Assembly (NCBI GenBank): GCA_964036315.1
Contig: OZ038485.1
Location: 92,852,285-92,916,284, forward strand
Direction: 5' to 3'
Source: Acanthosepion esculentum
Taxonomy: Eukaryota; Mollusca; Cephalopoda; Sepiida; Sepiidae
Length of the DNA: 64,000 nt
The position numbers and the translations under genes were made by a program. Numbering within the stretch: position 1 is the first letter of the stretch; every line of letters starts with the position of its first letter. The notes below the pieces were generated by a model. That model ran no database searches. It was not told the DNA's origin and saw only the letters and a list, made by a program, of their open reading frames with translations. This document shows, one piece after another, positions 31,246-41,958 of the stretch.

Positions 31246-31324
31246 TACACTAAGCAAAGTATTAAGAAAGACGGCGGGGGAAAAAAATCACATGCCATGT
31301 CCATACGATTCCACCTCTCTATTC

Positions 31325-31410
31325 TTGACAGTTGGTGTCTCGCATTTTAATATTTGTGATACCGAGGATGGTTCTGTAGCATGTCATTTGTAACTCTGTT
31401 CCAAGATTCG
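31325..31410 (+). repeat. Third copy of the dispersed block
   Basis: GTTGGTGTCTCGCATTTTAA, TTTGTGATACCGAGGATGGT and TCTGTAGCATGTCATTTGTA match 29420-29490 closely. Confidence 0.8.
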
Positions 31411-32015
31411 CAAGTATAGAGAAAGAAAGAAAATGGCCAATACACATAATAGCTTAAGTAAATTTATGGCGAGACAAGTTTTAGAGGAGAAAACAAAAAG
31501 AAAAAAAATCTGTTAAGAGCAATGAAGGGCAGGAAATTGTGGAGAACCATGATCGCCAGCGTCCGGAAGGGACGCAGTACATAGAAGAAGAATACGCTTT
31601 GTGGACGTAAGAGAGGAATCAGTCTGTTTTTCCACCAACCCTGGGTGAAATTTCATGGTGAACTAGTCTTTCTAGCCGTGGATAGAAAACCGTGTAAGAG
31701 AAATCGAAATCTTAATTTGAAACCGTAAAAGCAATAGGAAACAATTCGAATGATGTACACAAGAAATCATGGAAAATTAATTCTTATTAAAGTAAGCTGT
31801 AGAAAACTCGTGAAGAACATGAAAAATACATAGCATTGACAACTTAAACGAAACGGTTGCGCCACTTATCGGGTTAACATATTACCAGCGAGACACCTCA
31901 TTATTTAGAGCCTACTTTCGGTTGTGTAGCGTTGTACTTTAAAAACAAATCAATTTGCCACAAGAAAAGCGATGACCGCGCTATGACGCATGGGGTTAAG
32001 GTAATTGAAAGAGAA
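31411..32015. other. No feature recognised
   Basis: A-rich DNA without ORFs or repeats that I can assign. Confidence 0.45.
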
Positions 32016-32190
32016 GGAAAGAGTTTATAAGTAATCGGAAACCCAATCCTAAACAAGAAACAAACGTTAAACACCTACTCCTGTTCAAAAGAACACTGAT
32101 CCAGACAATGGAGACATTAGAAGTATAGACTTAAAGAAGAATTTAGAAGGAAGCGGGAATCCAATTCTAAACAAGAAACAAGGGATAAAC
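32016..32190 (+). repeat. 127-bp repeat, 1.4 copies at a second locus
   Basis: CGGAAACCCAATCCTAAACA, CTACTCCTGTTCAAAAGA, GACAATGGAGACATTAGAAG and GAAGCGGGAATCCAATTCTA match the array at 28882-29240. The last unit is cut at 32190, where the mariner fragment starts. Confidence 0.85.
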
Positions 32191-32194
32191 ATGG

Positions 32195-32440
32195 CTGGCA
32201 GACACTTTTTGCTACCACATCATCCCTTACATCTGGCCACCTAACTCCCCAGACTGTAACCCCTGGATTATTATGTGTGGGTTAGAGACCAAAAAAACTG
32301 TTTGTAGAAGCTAAGATGAAATGAAGGTAAGGATTATGTCAGCATTCACCAAATTAGAGACAAAGAGACCGTCCAGAAGAGATTCTGAAGTCCTCTGGGA
32401 GCCGTGGTGGAACCCAATGGCGATTTTACTGAATAAATTT
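32195..32440 (+). pseudogene. Mariner-superfamily transposase, C-terminal catalytic fragment
   Basis: From 32234 the sequence reads WPPNSPDCNP, then after a 1-nt frameshift LDYYVW, and back in the first frame LETKKTVCRS, stop, DEMKVRIMSAFTKL. The WPPNSPD.NPLDY.VW block is the strongly conserved segment around the third catalytic Asp of these DDE transposases. Frameshifts and stops make it inactive. It may be the partner of the adjacent MITE, which keeps another transposase end. Confidence 0.8.
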
Positions 32441-32485
32441 ACTCTTTCGTATTTCAAGATATCTTGTGTGATTTTGGTAAATATA

Positions 32486-32851
32486 TAGGGTGACCCCAAA
32501 AAACGGGAATTTTTGATGTGCATATTGCCAGACATGAGCAAGTGGCAACACTGCGATACAGTGACCTTGAGCAAGTAAACATTTCGCCATTTTAGTAACA
32601 AGAATGAAATTCACAGTATCCCAGCTGAGATATTGCATCAGTAAATAGGGGTCTCAACAGCAGATTTCAAGAATGCATTCGTACAGGAGGACGCCATCTT
32701 CAGGACATAATTTTAAAAAAAATGAAAATTCCATCATTGTTTCTTAAATGGCATGTTTTAAGGTTTTAATTACTATGAATTAAATTTTTTTTTCCATCAC
32801 ACTTGGTTTTATTGGATTGTTAAAAAGTTCCCGTTTTTTGGGGTCACCCTA
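32486..32851. mobile_element. MITE with perfect TIRs and TA duplication (mariner-like)
   Basis: The ends 32487-32509 and 32828-32850 are perfect 23-bp inverted repeats starting AGGGTGACCCCAAAAAACGG, and complementarity extends 3 bp further into flanking AT. TA at 32486-32487 and 32850-32851 fits a Tc1/mariner target duplication. Inside, GCATTCGTACAGGAGGACGC and CATCTTCAGGACATAATTTT (near 32673-32715) read ECIRTGGRHLQDIIFKK, which looks like a transposase C-terminus, so the MITE is an internal-deletion derivative of an autonomous element. Confidence 0.9.
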
Positions 32852-33319
32852 TATTTGTTAAAATGCGGGACCGAACAGTGTCAATGGAGTTTCGATCAAC
32901 CACAAGGACTTTGACTAATGATGATCTTGATGATGATGATGATGAGTTTGTTAGATATATTCGTTCGTTTCTTTCCGATATTCTGCGAATGAGCTCGAAG
33001 AATAATCTTTCGTGGTTTTTTCTGCTTCGTACCCTGACCATGCTGTGAAACCGTTGTCTAACGACCATGGAATTTTATTTCAGATTAGAGACCGCCTTTG
33101 AGATTGAATGCCAAGTAGACACGAATGAGCCTTTTCCACATCTTTTAATCAACGTCACAAAGCTGCCAAAGCGACTCATGAAAATTGTGCTGTGTAACGG
33201 ACATGACTTCATTACCGACAGAATGGCACAGAATAGGTTTTGCCCGTTTCAAGGATGATAAGTTAGAACTTACAGACTCTCGTCATTGTGGCCGGGCTTG
33301 TTGGAGTTTGGGGTACCTG
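32852..33319. other. No feature recognised; short GAT run
   Basis: Contains a GATGATGATGATGAT run at about 32927-32946. ORFs on both strands here are low-complexity. Confidence 0.45.
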
Positions 33320-33566
33320 GGTGTACTGTATTTATTTTGTAAAATTTACAAAATTTTGGCACAAGGCCGAAGAGGCAGTGGGGGAGAGGCTAGTCTTACT
33401 CTAGCTATCCTATTCCTAGTTAACCGCAATCCTGACCCATTCATCCATTACAATTACCCATTCACCACAAAACCTCATCCATCACCTCACAATCCTGCAC
33501 ACACCACAATACCACATATTCACAGGGGTCCTACAAAAACACCCCATGGCGTAAAAATTTGTAATA

Positions 33567-33633
<67 letters not shown>

Positions 33634-33682
33634 ATCCCATGAACCATGAAGTGATGGGGAGGAGAGATGAGCTCAAAAAAAC
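33320..33682 (-). mobile_element. Tx1-like LINE 3' UTR with internal (AT)n
   Basis: On the minus strand it ends CCTCTTCGGCCTTGTGCC and a TTTTGTAAATTTTACAAAAT AAATACAGTAC tail, homologous to 13690-13725 and 29902-30123. An (AT)n run at 33570-33627 interrupts it. Sequence between here and the RT part (33683) lacks the ORF2 C-terminus and zinc region. Confidence 0.75.
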
Positions 33683-34140
33683 TCAAACATTCAACCAAAG
33701 ATAAAACAAAATTAAAACAACCACCTTAATGTCGCTGCGGCACGACACAAAGATGGATACGTCATCGACGTATACAGAAACCCTAGCTCGATCACTACCA
33801 GGGAAAACGGCAATTCCGCGTAGGGCCGGACTGCACGCCCTGTCTCTTAGCCGGCGAAGGAAGATCTCCAACGCCAAAGCATAAAGTAAGGGCGACAGTG
33901 GGCACCCCTGTCGGACCGTACGAGTCAGTGCAAAGGCTCTCTACCGCCTTCCGTTCACATGTACCACAGCACTGAGGGTGCGATACAGGAGACTAATCCA
34001 CCTGCAGAAGTCGGGTTCGAATCCGGCGGCCTGCTGGACAGCATCCAGGTACTGATGGTCAACCCTGTCAAATGCCTTGGACTGATCCAAATTGATCAGC
34101 GCGGCTCACTTGTCGCCTTTTACACCCTCTATGATCGTGC
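33683..34140 (-). pseudogene. Tx1-like LINE reverse transcriptase palm fragment
   Basis: The minus strand reads TCAVMGRTIQSNLH, RTIIEGVKGDK, stop, AALINLDQSKAFDRVDHQYL, FCRWISLLYRTLSAVVHVNG, then RQGCPLSPLLYALALEIFLR and RARVSVYVDDVSIFVSCRSD. These are the RT motif with catalytic Asp (LDQSKAFDRVDH), the QG.PLSPLL motif and the YVDD box. Frames shift at least twice and a stop precedes AALIN. RT sequence ends at about 33690. Confidence 0.85.
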
Positions 34141-34950
34141 GGATCAGATGCAGGTTGCTTTGAATTGTTCGTCCCATAACAGCACATGTCTTCTCAGGTC
34201 CCAACAAGCTCGCGACAACTGACTGCAATCTCTGGCTACCTGGAGAGACGGCCAACTACGAACCCACGCCCACATCTCCTCGCTCGGATGATCGACCCTG
34301 TATCTATCGACGTTCCCAAATTCGTCGATCAGATCAACCAAGCTACGATCGCCCGATGCCTTTCCGCTAGCTCCCCGCCCCCTATCTATCTTGGGGTCCA
34401 GGACAGCATTCCAGTCCCCCATTAAGACTAAGGACGAAGAATCAATCTGGAACGGTCCCAACTGACGGAAAAAGTCGACGCGCTAACTCTGCTCGTTTGG
34501 CCCATAAACCGCAACGACCCTAAACGAACCACTGCTCACGGCAATATCAGCCACGAGCAAGCGGCTCTCCGCGCCCACATGAACAAGGTCTACCCTCGCA
34601 TCCAGGGAACGTTTAACCAACAAGGAAACACATCTGGCCAGGCTCAATGTACCCAACTCTGTCGTCATCCGACTATCTGGGACAATCCCAGCGACGTCCA
34701 TAGGGTAGCTTAATTTAACTGCCCTATATACAGAGGGGTGGAGTAATACGGGGACCATCCCTGCACAGAAACTCGAAAAAAATTTCAGCTCCGTTGTACC
34801 CATCTCAAAATCCCTAATACCCGGGAAAACATCCTTACACTCATGGATGTGGTACCAAACCTTCAAGTGCCCCCCTATGTCCCTAATAAAAGTAATGATA
34901 CCAGGGGCCTGAGGGAAATTCCGGGGGTCATCCACCGATTTTCCATCCAC
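34141..34950 (-). pseudogene. Tx1-like LINE AP-endonuclease region
   Basis: 34950-34483 includes LGTLSLARCVSLLVKRSLD, VHVGAESRLLVADIAVSSGS and FRVVAVYGPNEQS. 34461-34144 begins LGPFQIDSSSLVLMGDWNAV and LDPKIDRG, the conserved GDWNAVLDPK.DR block of Tx1/L1-type endonucleases, then LVDLIDEFGNVDRYR. The terminal endonuclease motif and the linker before the RT are missing: at about 34200 the sequence jumps to an RT block, a clear internal deletion. Confidence 0.85.
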
Positions 34951-36400
34951 AGATTGTCAGTTTGAAAAGCGAACCTAGTCGGGTTTTTCTATGCGCAGAC
35001 AAATCCTTCTCTAGTTCTTTCCTATCCACCTTGCATATCCACTGAGGGCCAGGGAAATATTTTTCTTTTTCTTTTTTTTTCTTTTCTTTATCTGGATGGG
35101 GCGGGAAAGGGGTAGATGTGTGCGTGGGGTAGAAGTGTGAGGTGGGGTGGATATAGAACCGAAGGAGGAGGCGGAAAGAGAGGGAGACGAAGCACGGGCG
35201 GGCGGAGGGTGACGCCTTGTTTTGGAGACTATAACTGCTCGTTTCGGGGATGCAGAGACGGACAGGGACGGACAGGGACCTGGTTTTGTCCATGTGCCCA
35301 TCCGCCCTACTTCGCCCGACATGTTGGCTTAGCACGACCTCTTTTTCTTCCTCCCTATTCCTCTTTAATGAAGAGGCACGAGGGGGGCATTTGTTCCACC
35401 TCCATTTCGCCGTCGGATTGCTGCTGCTTGCTCTTTTCTAGTTCTTGTTGTTGTTCTTGCTGTTTTTGTTGTTCTTTTCTTTGGGGTCGATACATCTTGT
35501 TTTGGTGGCGAGGGTGCCCTTTCCTTCCTACGACCCTTCACCGTCCTCCATTCACCATCTGGAGCCTTCTCCTTTGCAGCTATTTCAGAAACTGCCGTTG
35601 TTGCTGCTGGAGTTGTTACCAATGTCGCTGGTGGAGGGGGCTGGAGGCTGAGGGTTCTTGGTGGGTCATGCCTTTTCCATATGACCCAAAGTCCCGCACG
35701 ACCAACAATATGGTCTGCGCCCCTCTACGACTACCAACATCCGTCTATCTCGACACACTAAAACATTTGGTGTTTCGTTGAAGGCCTGTCTATTCACAGT
35801 TACCTGCAACACCGAATGTCTCCAGTTGCAATGCCCGATTTACTGGCGATGGAAGACACCTCTTCTATTGGAGCGTATTTGGAGAAGAATGCTCCCATCC
35901 GATCCTCGTTAATATCCGCGGGTACTCCGTGAACAGTGATCTTAGTCCACCTGGTGTCCATATATTCTGTTTGGAGCCTTAGTGACGGTGTGGTTAGTCT
36001 ACTCCCTGTCAGCCTTTTTGCTTCCTCCTCGCTTCCAGGCAAAATCTCCCACATTGCATGAGATCTTCTCGCCAAAAACTTTGGGGCAATATTAAGGCTT
36101 TTCAAAGCTTCTTTAATTGTTTCCCTGCTGACCCCAATCAGTTTCCAAATTTTCACATCGGAGGTCAACAGGGAAATTACCTGCTTCCAGGGCCTCCGGA
36201 ATTGTGAGAAATTCGTTACCCTGGACATATTCCTCATGTTTTGCTCTTAGTCAACATAATAGGCTGAATCCTTTTGGGGCCTGTTTTCCGACCAGGCCGT
36301 TTTTTCCCAGTTGACTTATTTTGCGTCAACATCGTAGATACATCCAAATTGTCCGCCATGGTGGAAACAATTTTCCACCACGGCTTACAAATAAAAGTTT
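34951..36400 (-). pseudogene. Tx1-like LINE ORF1 with zinc knuckle, and 5' region
   Basis: The frame 36237-35800 reads MRNMSRVTNFSQFRRPW, LIGVSRETIKEALKSLN, RSHAMWEILPGSEEEAKRL and WTKITVHGVPADINEDRMG, an RRM-like nucleic-acid-binding region typical of Tx1 ORF1. Downstream (35707-35666) a CCHC knuckle reads YCWSCGTLGHMEKA followed by TGA where the fourth ligand Cys is expected. The C-terminal tail (35650-34990) is rich in Ser, Asn, Lys and Pro with several stops. The nearly intact 5' part implies this copy was full length before its internal deletions. Its GC content contrasts with the A-rich DNA right of 36,400. Confidence 0.75.
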
Positions 36401-36825
36401 CTCCTTAAATGGCTTGTTTTTAACGAAAAAGAAACGAAAAATTCGAACAAAAGACAAAAGGAAACAAATAACAAAAAAAAAGTTAAAGTTAATACGCACA
36501 AAATAAGCAACAATTAAAATAATACGAAAAGGAAAATAAAAACTGAAATGAAAAGAAAAATAACAAAAGGTGAATGAAAGAAAAAGTAAACAAATAAAAA
36601 CAAGTATGCACAAAGAAAAGTAAGAAATTGAAACTTTCAACAAAATAAAGTAAAAACTTAACAGTTGTATAGTCTGGTAGACTTTGGCTGAAGACAAAAA
36701 CGTAGCACGGCACACTCAAAAAAGAAACTAAGTCCCACAAATGACTTGTGTCTTCTTGAAAAGGGTACCTTGGTGTATTAGTGAGCCAGCCAAAATGAGC
36801 TAATTTTATACTTCACCAATAATGT
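36401..36825. other. No gene; A-rich on the plus strand
   Basis: Long purine/A-rich stretch. Minus-strand ORFs here (Phe/Leu/Ser-rich) are composition artefacts. Confidence 0.5.
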
Positions 36826-37315
36826 ATGTGTTGTAACCTTGTTAGGGCCATGAATAAAGACGCAAAAAAAAGAATTGAGTTAAAAATATATTAACAGAAA
36901 CAGTAATACAAATATATACAAACGAGAGTGTTACAATCCGCCTGTCAGAGCTGACTGTTGGAAACTTCCCTCCCCAAAAGGCCGTACCTGCTCTTATTTA
37001 TAGCTGGGAGAGTCCATGCGTTCGTGGATAAATTACCATAAAAGTATGATAACCGACGAGCAGAGGACGTTCGGAACCATGCGGAAGCACCCGGAACTAA
37101 GCTGGAGCTGTATCAACACAAGCGAATGACTTGCGTTTGATGAGATTGGGAAGGACTAATTTACTATTAAATGCTTCAAAACAACTAAACAGTCAATGCT
37201 AATCCTTATGTTGAGCAAATGAACAGGCTCAAATAGGCAATTCAAATGAAAAAAACCTGACCGGCTATACACCCTGTTTATTCAACATCATAATGCTCCC
37301 CCCGCGTCACTAACA
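36826..37315 (-). mobile_element. LTR-like sequence (tentative)
   Basis: On the minus strand it starts TGTTAGTGACGCGGGGGGAG and ends GTTACAACA, giving TGTT...AACA termini, with a TATA box CTATAAATAAGAGC near 37010 and a GC-rich transcribed-looking segment after it. TTGGTGAAGTAT follows shortly after the 3' end and could be a poor primer-binding site. No second LTR, coding region or flanking duplication (GTTCC versus CATAC) is seen. Confidence 0.35.
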
Positions 37316-38736
37316 GGAACAAACATCTAATTAAAGAACAATTTGAGGAGTGTTCAGTTCTACAACGATGTAGAGCTTAAAACGTAGCTTGATTAGTTTT
37401 TCGAGTTAAAACCTAGTGATTTCTATCGTCGAGGCATTGGACAGTTCGTGGGTCGTTGGCAGGAGACTGTAAGGAGGATATATTGTTGAATGAATAATCA
37501 GAACTATTAATTAAAAAAAATAAGTATTTAAATAAATCATAAAAATAACGAACGTATTTATTTAATAAACTAATATAATAGACGGACAGCAATGCATACG
37601 TTTTAGATCGATAGATTTTCTCGCAGAAAACAGACGCTGTTTTAGTGCTCTAGCTTAAACTTTTGAATTTAAAAAGTATTTTTGGTGCATTACGATTTGT
37701 GGGAAAATAGTTGCGTTTGTTTGTCACTCGGATCACATCAAAAGGATTCCCTCCAAATTCCGAGAAATGAATCTGGTGCTAATCTGGATAAATAAATGGA
37801 AGGCCAGGAATTGAATATGAGGAGTTGACAAACGGCTGTAGCACGAATCCAGGTCGCCCTTGTCCGGGAAGAAAAAGAACACAGAAGAAATTTAAAGGCC
37901 ACCAGACGAGAATTGAAAGGAACATCAAAGTCGCTCTCAAATCAACAAAAATCCTTCGACTGGCGTGATTGTTCTATTCTTCGCTGTTACTACGGACTTT
38001 GCTTCGAAAATTGGACCTGTCTTTTGAAAACTATTTAGAGAAGTATTTTTTCCTTTTTTCATTTTATTTTTATGCTGTTTACCTTTTCTGGAGACCTTAT
38101 GCAGCATTGTAATTTTTATTGTAAAAGAGATATATTTAATTGATTATTTTTACATACATTATCATTTGGCAAACAAACATTAATTTGGGTAATTCTTTCA
38201 TTTTTGTGTGCTAGCTATAAATTTCTGTTTTTTTTAAATCGTCTCATGTCGTCTGCCTTTGTTGTGTACCCTTCTAAATTAAATGTTACCTCAAACGTTT
38301 GTTTGAACTATTTTTTTCATAGGGATCTTTACGAAAAAAATCCTTTATTAAAGCTCAAGGGGAAAGCAAAACTTGTGTGCGAGCCGTATATTTTAGAAGC
38401 CATCTTATTTTTCAGCTAATATTATTAGAAACAGTTAGCTGCAAAGCCGGCAGAAAGCACATTTACTTGCTATGAAATTAACAAACAAGGAAGGAAGCAT
38501 ACCCGATATACAATGCTTTTAGAAGTGTTCTTGGTGTACAACAAAAATCAATACGAAAGGTTCGCTGTAATACTGAAAACAAGCCTCTGTGCTAAAAAAA
38601 ATATGACACTTAAGTTAGAATTAAGTTAGCAGGGAAGAAGCATAAATGAAACTATATAGATTTTCAAAGATACAGGTGAACGATAAACATCGTCGGAACT
38701 TTCTATTTTGTCTAAAAATAAATGAAGGCTTCCAGT
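37316..38736. other. No feature recognised; AT-rich
   Basis: About 1.4 kb of AT-rich DNA. The plus ORF at 38204-38419 has no recognisable motif. Confidence 0.45.
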
Positions 38737-39009
38737 TTATTTGATGATGTAAGAAAAGGTGTCAGGCTGTTTCATGCATAACTCGGAATAAATGACACAC
38801 AAATTGGGAGTATATAAGTTATATTTTTTAAAATATGTGTAATTTGGCAGCAACTTTTCTTTTAAACATGTTGTGTTGAATGTCAAAGACAACATAATCC
38901 TGCATATTTTCTTTTGAATTTTCTCATATTTTCTAATGAGACTTTTTACTTGAATATTATATCGAAATAAATATTGTTCATAAGATAACCGAGTACTTTC
39001 GAACATCAT
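38737..39009 (-). pseudogene. Possible LINE RT C-terminal fragment
   Basis: A 90-codon open frame contains YEKIQKKICRIMLSLTFNT and PNYTYFKKYNLYTPNLCVIY, which resembles the IQKKAIRII..L.....YF...L.L..L segment after the RT domain of some LINEs. The match is weak, and the frame includes one arm of a long inverted repeat (38864-38895). Confidence 0.35.
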
Positions 39010-39295
39010 TGTCCATCTTCAGGGTCCAAACTTTTAACAATGTCATATATATATGTAGAGTCAAATTTTTTAAAAACATTTGCAAATTGTCTTGTAGCGG
39101 AATCATGTTGCTACATTTTATTTTTTAACAAACTAAATAAACGTTACAAAATAATTTTAATTTCAAAAGACGCGATGATGTTATCACGTTCATGTCGAAG
39201 ATGTTTTTTCAAGCCTTCACATGATTAAAAATCTTCGCCATGCACGTGATAACATGCAGAACTATGTTGTCTTTGACATTCAACACAACATGTTT
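38864..39295. repeat. Nested inverted repeats (32-bp and 25-bp arms)
   Basis: The 32-bp segment 38864-38895 (beginning AAACATGTTGTGTTGAATGT) is perfectly repeated in inverted orientation at 39264-39295. Inside the loop, 39178-39202 and 39231-39255 form another inverted repeat (ATGTTATCACGT..; two mismatches) with a 28-nt spacer. The arrangement could be the remains of a fold-back element. Confidence 0.85.
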
Positions 39296-39499
39296 GAAAC
39301 TTATATTTTTATATATATCTTAGCTTTCTGCAACCATTGCATTTTTTCTCACATACCTTTGTGGCAGGAAAAATTAGCGGCTGCTTAAACACGACAATCC
39401 ACCCATTTACATCCGGCATTTTGTGACCGAGTAAAACCTCGTCGTACAGGAACAACTTCCATGTTGTCCGGATCTTGCTCTGTGTGACTTTGATCATCA

Positions 39500-39727
39500 A
39501 GGGGACCCGTTTTGATTATGTCGAAGCAATCAAGATGGCGTTAAAGACGGAGCTGAGTGGCATCCAAGAAGATTCCTTCCAGAAGTGCATATAAATATGG
39601 CAGAGAAAGATTGAAAAGTTCATTAGAATCGAGGGGGATTATTTGAAGGAAAAACTATTTACTTTGTTTGGAATTAAAATAAATTATTTGTTAAACCAGT
39701 CTCGTTACTTTTCAGACAGACCTCGTA
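39500..39727 (+). pseudogene. Mariner transposase extreme C-terminus
   Basis: From about 39519 the reading is VEAIKMALKTELSGIQEDSF, QKCI, stop, IWQRKIEKFIRIEGDYLKEK LF. The pattern I..AL..EL..IP...F......W..R..KCI...GDY.E is the typical end of mariner transposases. The sequence CAGTCTCGTTACTTTTCAGA and CAGACCTCGTA that follows near 39699-39728 may belong to the terminal repeat. Confidence 0.6.
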
Positions 39728-39927
39728 TATTCAGTTATTCATATTGGATTGTTTTTAATGTTTTCTTACTAGAAACCTACTTTCTGTATTATTCTGTTTT
39801 GTTTTTTCTTATTTTAGACCAAACAAGGCGATAAGGCCACTAAGATACAAAGGGATTCTCTGTGAATAAGAAGACTTTATTGACGAGAAATGATAATAAG
39901 AGAACAGTATACAGGATAAAAGAAGAT

Positions 39928-40312
39928 ACACTATTTACATTATTCGGACTATTGTCATCTTTGTCGCCATATTTTTTACAACGTTTCGGCCGTTGTACGC
40001 TCCGGCTTCTTCAGATGGTTGGAATTGAACCCTTTATTTCGCTCACTGGGGTAGACTGTTGAAGTTCCACGTGACATGTTTAATGGATGTCAGTTATCAG
40101 TTATCTCCTGTTTAATTCCCCTCTCCAAGTTCTCCACTGCCTTAACCGGGTATTGAACTCACACCCTTTGGGTCCTGTCACTGGATCTCGCCAAGGCCTT
40201 TATCCACTGTGCACTGTGCCGAAACGTTTCAATAAATATGGCGACGAAAAAGCGGATAATAGTCCGAATAATGTAAATAGTGTACATAATACAGCATCTC
40301 AGAAATATAGAC
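39928..40312 (+). mobile_element. Fold-back element, complete copy, right core degraded
   Basis: The left terminus (ATTTACATTATTCGGACTAT, GTTTCGGCCG, CGGCTTCTTCAG) and inner part (CACTGGGGTAGACTGTTGAA, GATGTCAGTTATCAGTTATC, AACTCACACCCTTTGGG) match 21252 in the same orientation. The right terminus keeps GTGCCGAAACGTTTCAATAA and AGTCCGAATAATGTAAATAG but has lost the CTGAAGA half of the core. TCTCAGAAATATAGACAGAT follows at the end, as at 21252. Confidence 0.75.
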
Positions 40313-40334
40313 AGATAATGACAGAAGATGTCGA

Positions 40335-41290
40335 CTGGCGTTGCATTTAAATTTTTAACGATTGTAGATGGCCCGGAAACAAGAGGACGGAAGAGAGTTC
40401 CACAGGTTAGAAGTCCGAGGAAAGAGACTATTAGAATAGAACTTACGGTCACATTTAGCTATTTCAACAGTAAAACGGTGAGACCTAGTTGCCAATCTAG
40501 TAATAAGCTTTATTCGATGAGGTCGAGGTACCAAAGAGAGCAATTGCCATGAAAATATTTACAGAAAAGACAGAGAAAAGTCACGTCACGAGAGGGAGAA
40601 TGTGACTGCAGTCGAGATGTCAGAACCTATAACAATATAGGCCCTTCTTTGGATTTAGTCAGGAATCTTGAGATATATAGCCGGATTACCAGACCAGATA
40701 TGGAAGCAATATGCAATGCACAGACAATTCAATAGCAGATTTACAAATATGCAAAGATGGATTCTGCTGAGAAGAAAAAATTGCCTGGCATGTGACAGTG
40801 AACCAACCAATCAATTCTTCTAGGGAAGCAGACGTAACGATTCGATATAATAGTTCTACTTCAAGTTGAGGGAAATCATGAGACCAAGAAGGCGCAAGAA
40901 GATACTCTCCTGGGGTTTACTATCAGCCATGATGATGGAAGGAAAAACATTTTATTTACAGTGATTAATAGAGAGCAGTTTCGGTTTGGAGACGTAAGCC
41001 ATTTTTTGCCCAACTTAAAAACTGACTGGAGCTCATTTTCGAGAGCAGCTGTCAGTTCTACTTTGTTGCACCTGTCGGACTTAGACAGGCGCAAATAGTT
41101 GTGTTATCTGTATAAATACCTAAATGGCAACCGTTGACATCGGGAAAGTCGTTGATGAAGATCAGAAACAACGTAGGTGTCAGGATCGAGCCCTGACAGA
41201 CTACCGCGTTAGAAACGTGTTTAATATAGCTAATGTTTTGGTGAACGGATATGTGAATGGTGTAGGTGTTAGCTGTTCGAAATGAGGATC
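40335..41290 (-). pseudogene. Family A LINE, longest copy (RT palm to C-terminus), minus strand
   Basis: On the minus strand, a LIFINDFPDVNG-like reading (about 41160-41130) is followed by a degraded Y.DD box (IYTDNTT-like), then SKSDRCNKVELTAALENELQ, SVFKLGKKWLTSPNRN and MADS-like and FFSAESIL-like blocks. Next come LQSHSPSRDVTFLCLFCKYF, LLSLVPRPHRIK, RLATRSHRFTVEIAKCDRKF and FPRTSNLWNSLPSSCFRAIY. It is the only copy here that reaches the RT catalytic region. Multiple frameshifts are present. The 3' UTR is missing: it stops at the fold-back element. Confidence 0.75.
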
Positions 41291-41375
41291 TCTTTCTTCA
41301 TTCATGTGTTACATAGTAGGGTAGACTGTAGTCCCTAGCCTTCTATGACAACCAGGATATATGAAAAGAAAAAAT
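41291..41375 (+). mobile_element. SINE 3' fragment
   Basis: TTACATAGTAGGGTAGACTG and CCTAGCCTTCTATGACAACC parallel the AAATAGCAGG..TATAGCCTTTGATGGCAAC end of the SINE at 3061. Confidence 0.4.
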
Positions 41376-41958
41376 CTCATTTCATACATGAGGACGGTTG
41401 GAGTTGCGATTCGGTTGATAAAAGCTTCTGATTGGCTCTAATTATTGTAAAAAAGATGTCTGGAAAAAACCTATTCCACCTGAAGCTGGAAAATCGTTAG
41501 GCATAGGTTGTAGATACTAGATTTGTATAACAAAAAAACAAAACAAAAAACAACAACAACAACAAAGAACAAGATAGACACTATATACTGGCGCTGGGTG
41601 CATTAAGAAAATTAGTTCCAGTTTACGCCATTTCATGTAAATATCAACAACGCTAAATGAGGACATGACATAATATGCAATGTAATTATAGCTTTTTCCT
41701 AAAGGTACGTTAATTTTGACTCAAGTCTGTAAGTAACGGGGAGCTTGTTATAAGTGAGCACGGTATATAATATTAATGATCTGAGAGACACGCTGGTTAA
41801 TCGTTGTACAACACTAGCCCCTCAGACACTGCAATTATATAAACAGAAAATATTGTCAGATATACGAGTCCTGGTTAAAAAGTTAACCCTGTTCTCATTG
41901 CCGTTGGCGGAACTCATCGAGATTCCCTTCTGTGCGAAATGAGTGCTATATTATGGTT
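41376..41958. other. No feature recognised; CAA-rich stretch
   Basis: Contains a CAA/AAC-rich tract near 41535-41570. Nothing else can be supported. Confidence 0.45.

Noticed and set aside
32844..33068. Overlapping ORFs with Asp or Ser runs
   Set aside because: Driven by a GAT trinucleotide run; no family resemblance.
35116..35781. 221-residue plus-strand ORF, Cys/Ser/Phe-rich
   Set aside because: It is antisense to the Tx1-like ORF1; conserved motifs (RRM-like region, zinc knuckle) lie on the minus strand.
36326..36740. Minus-strand Phe/Leu-rich ORFs that look like membrane proteins
   Set aside because: The plus strand is almost pure A/G here, so the reverse reads as hydrophobic residues by composition alone.
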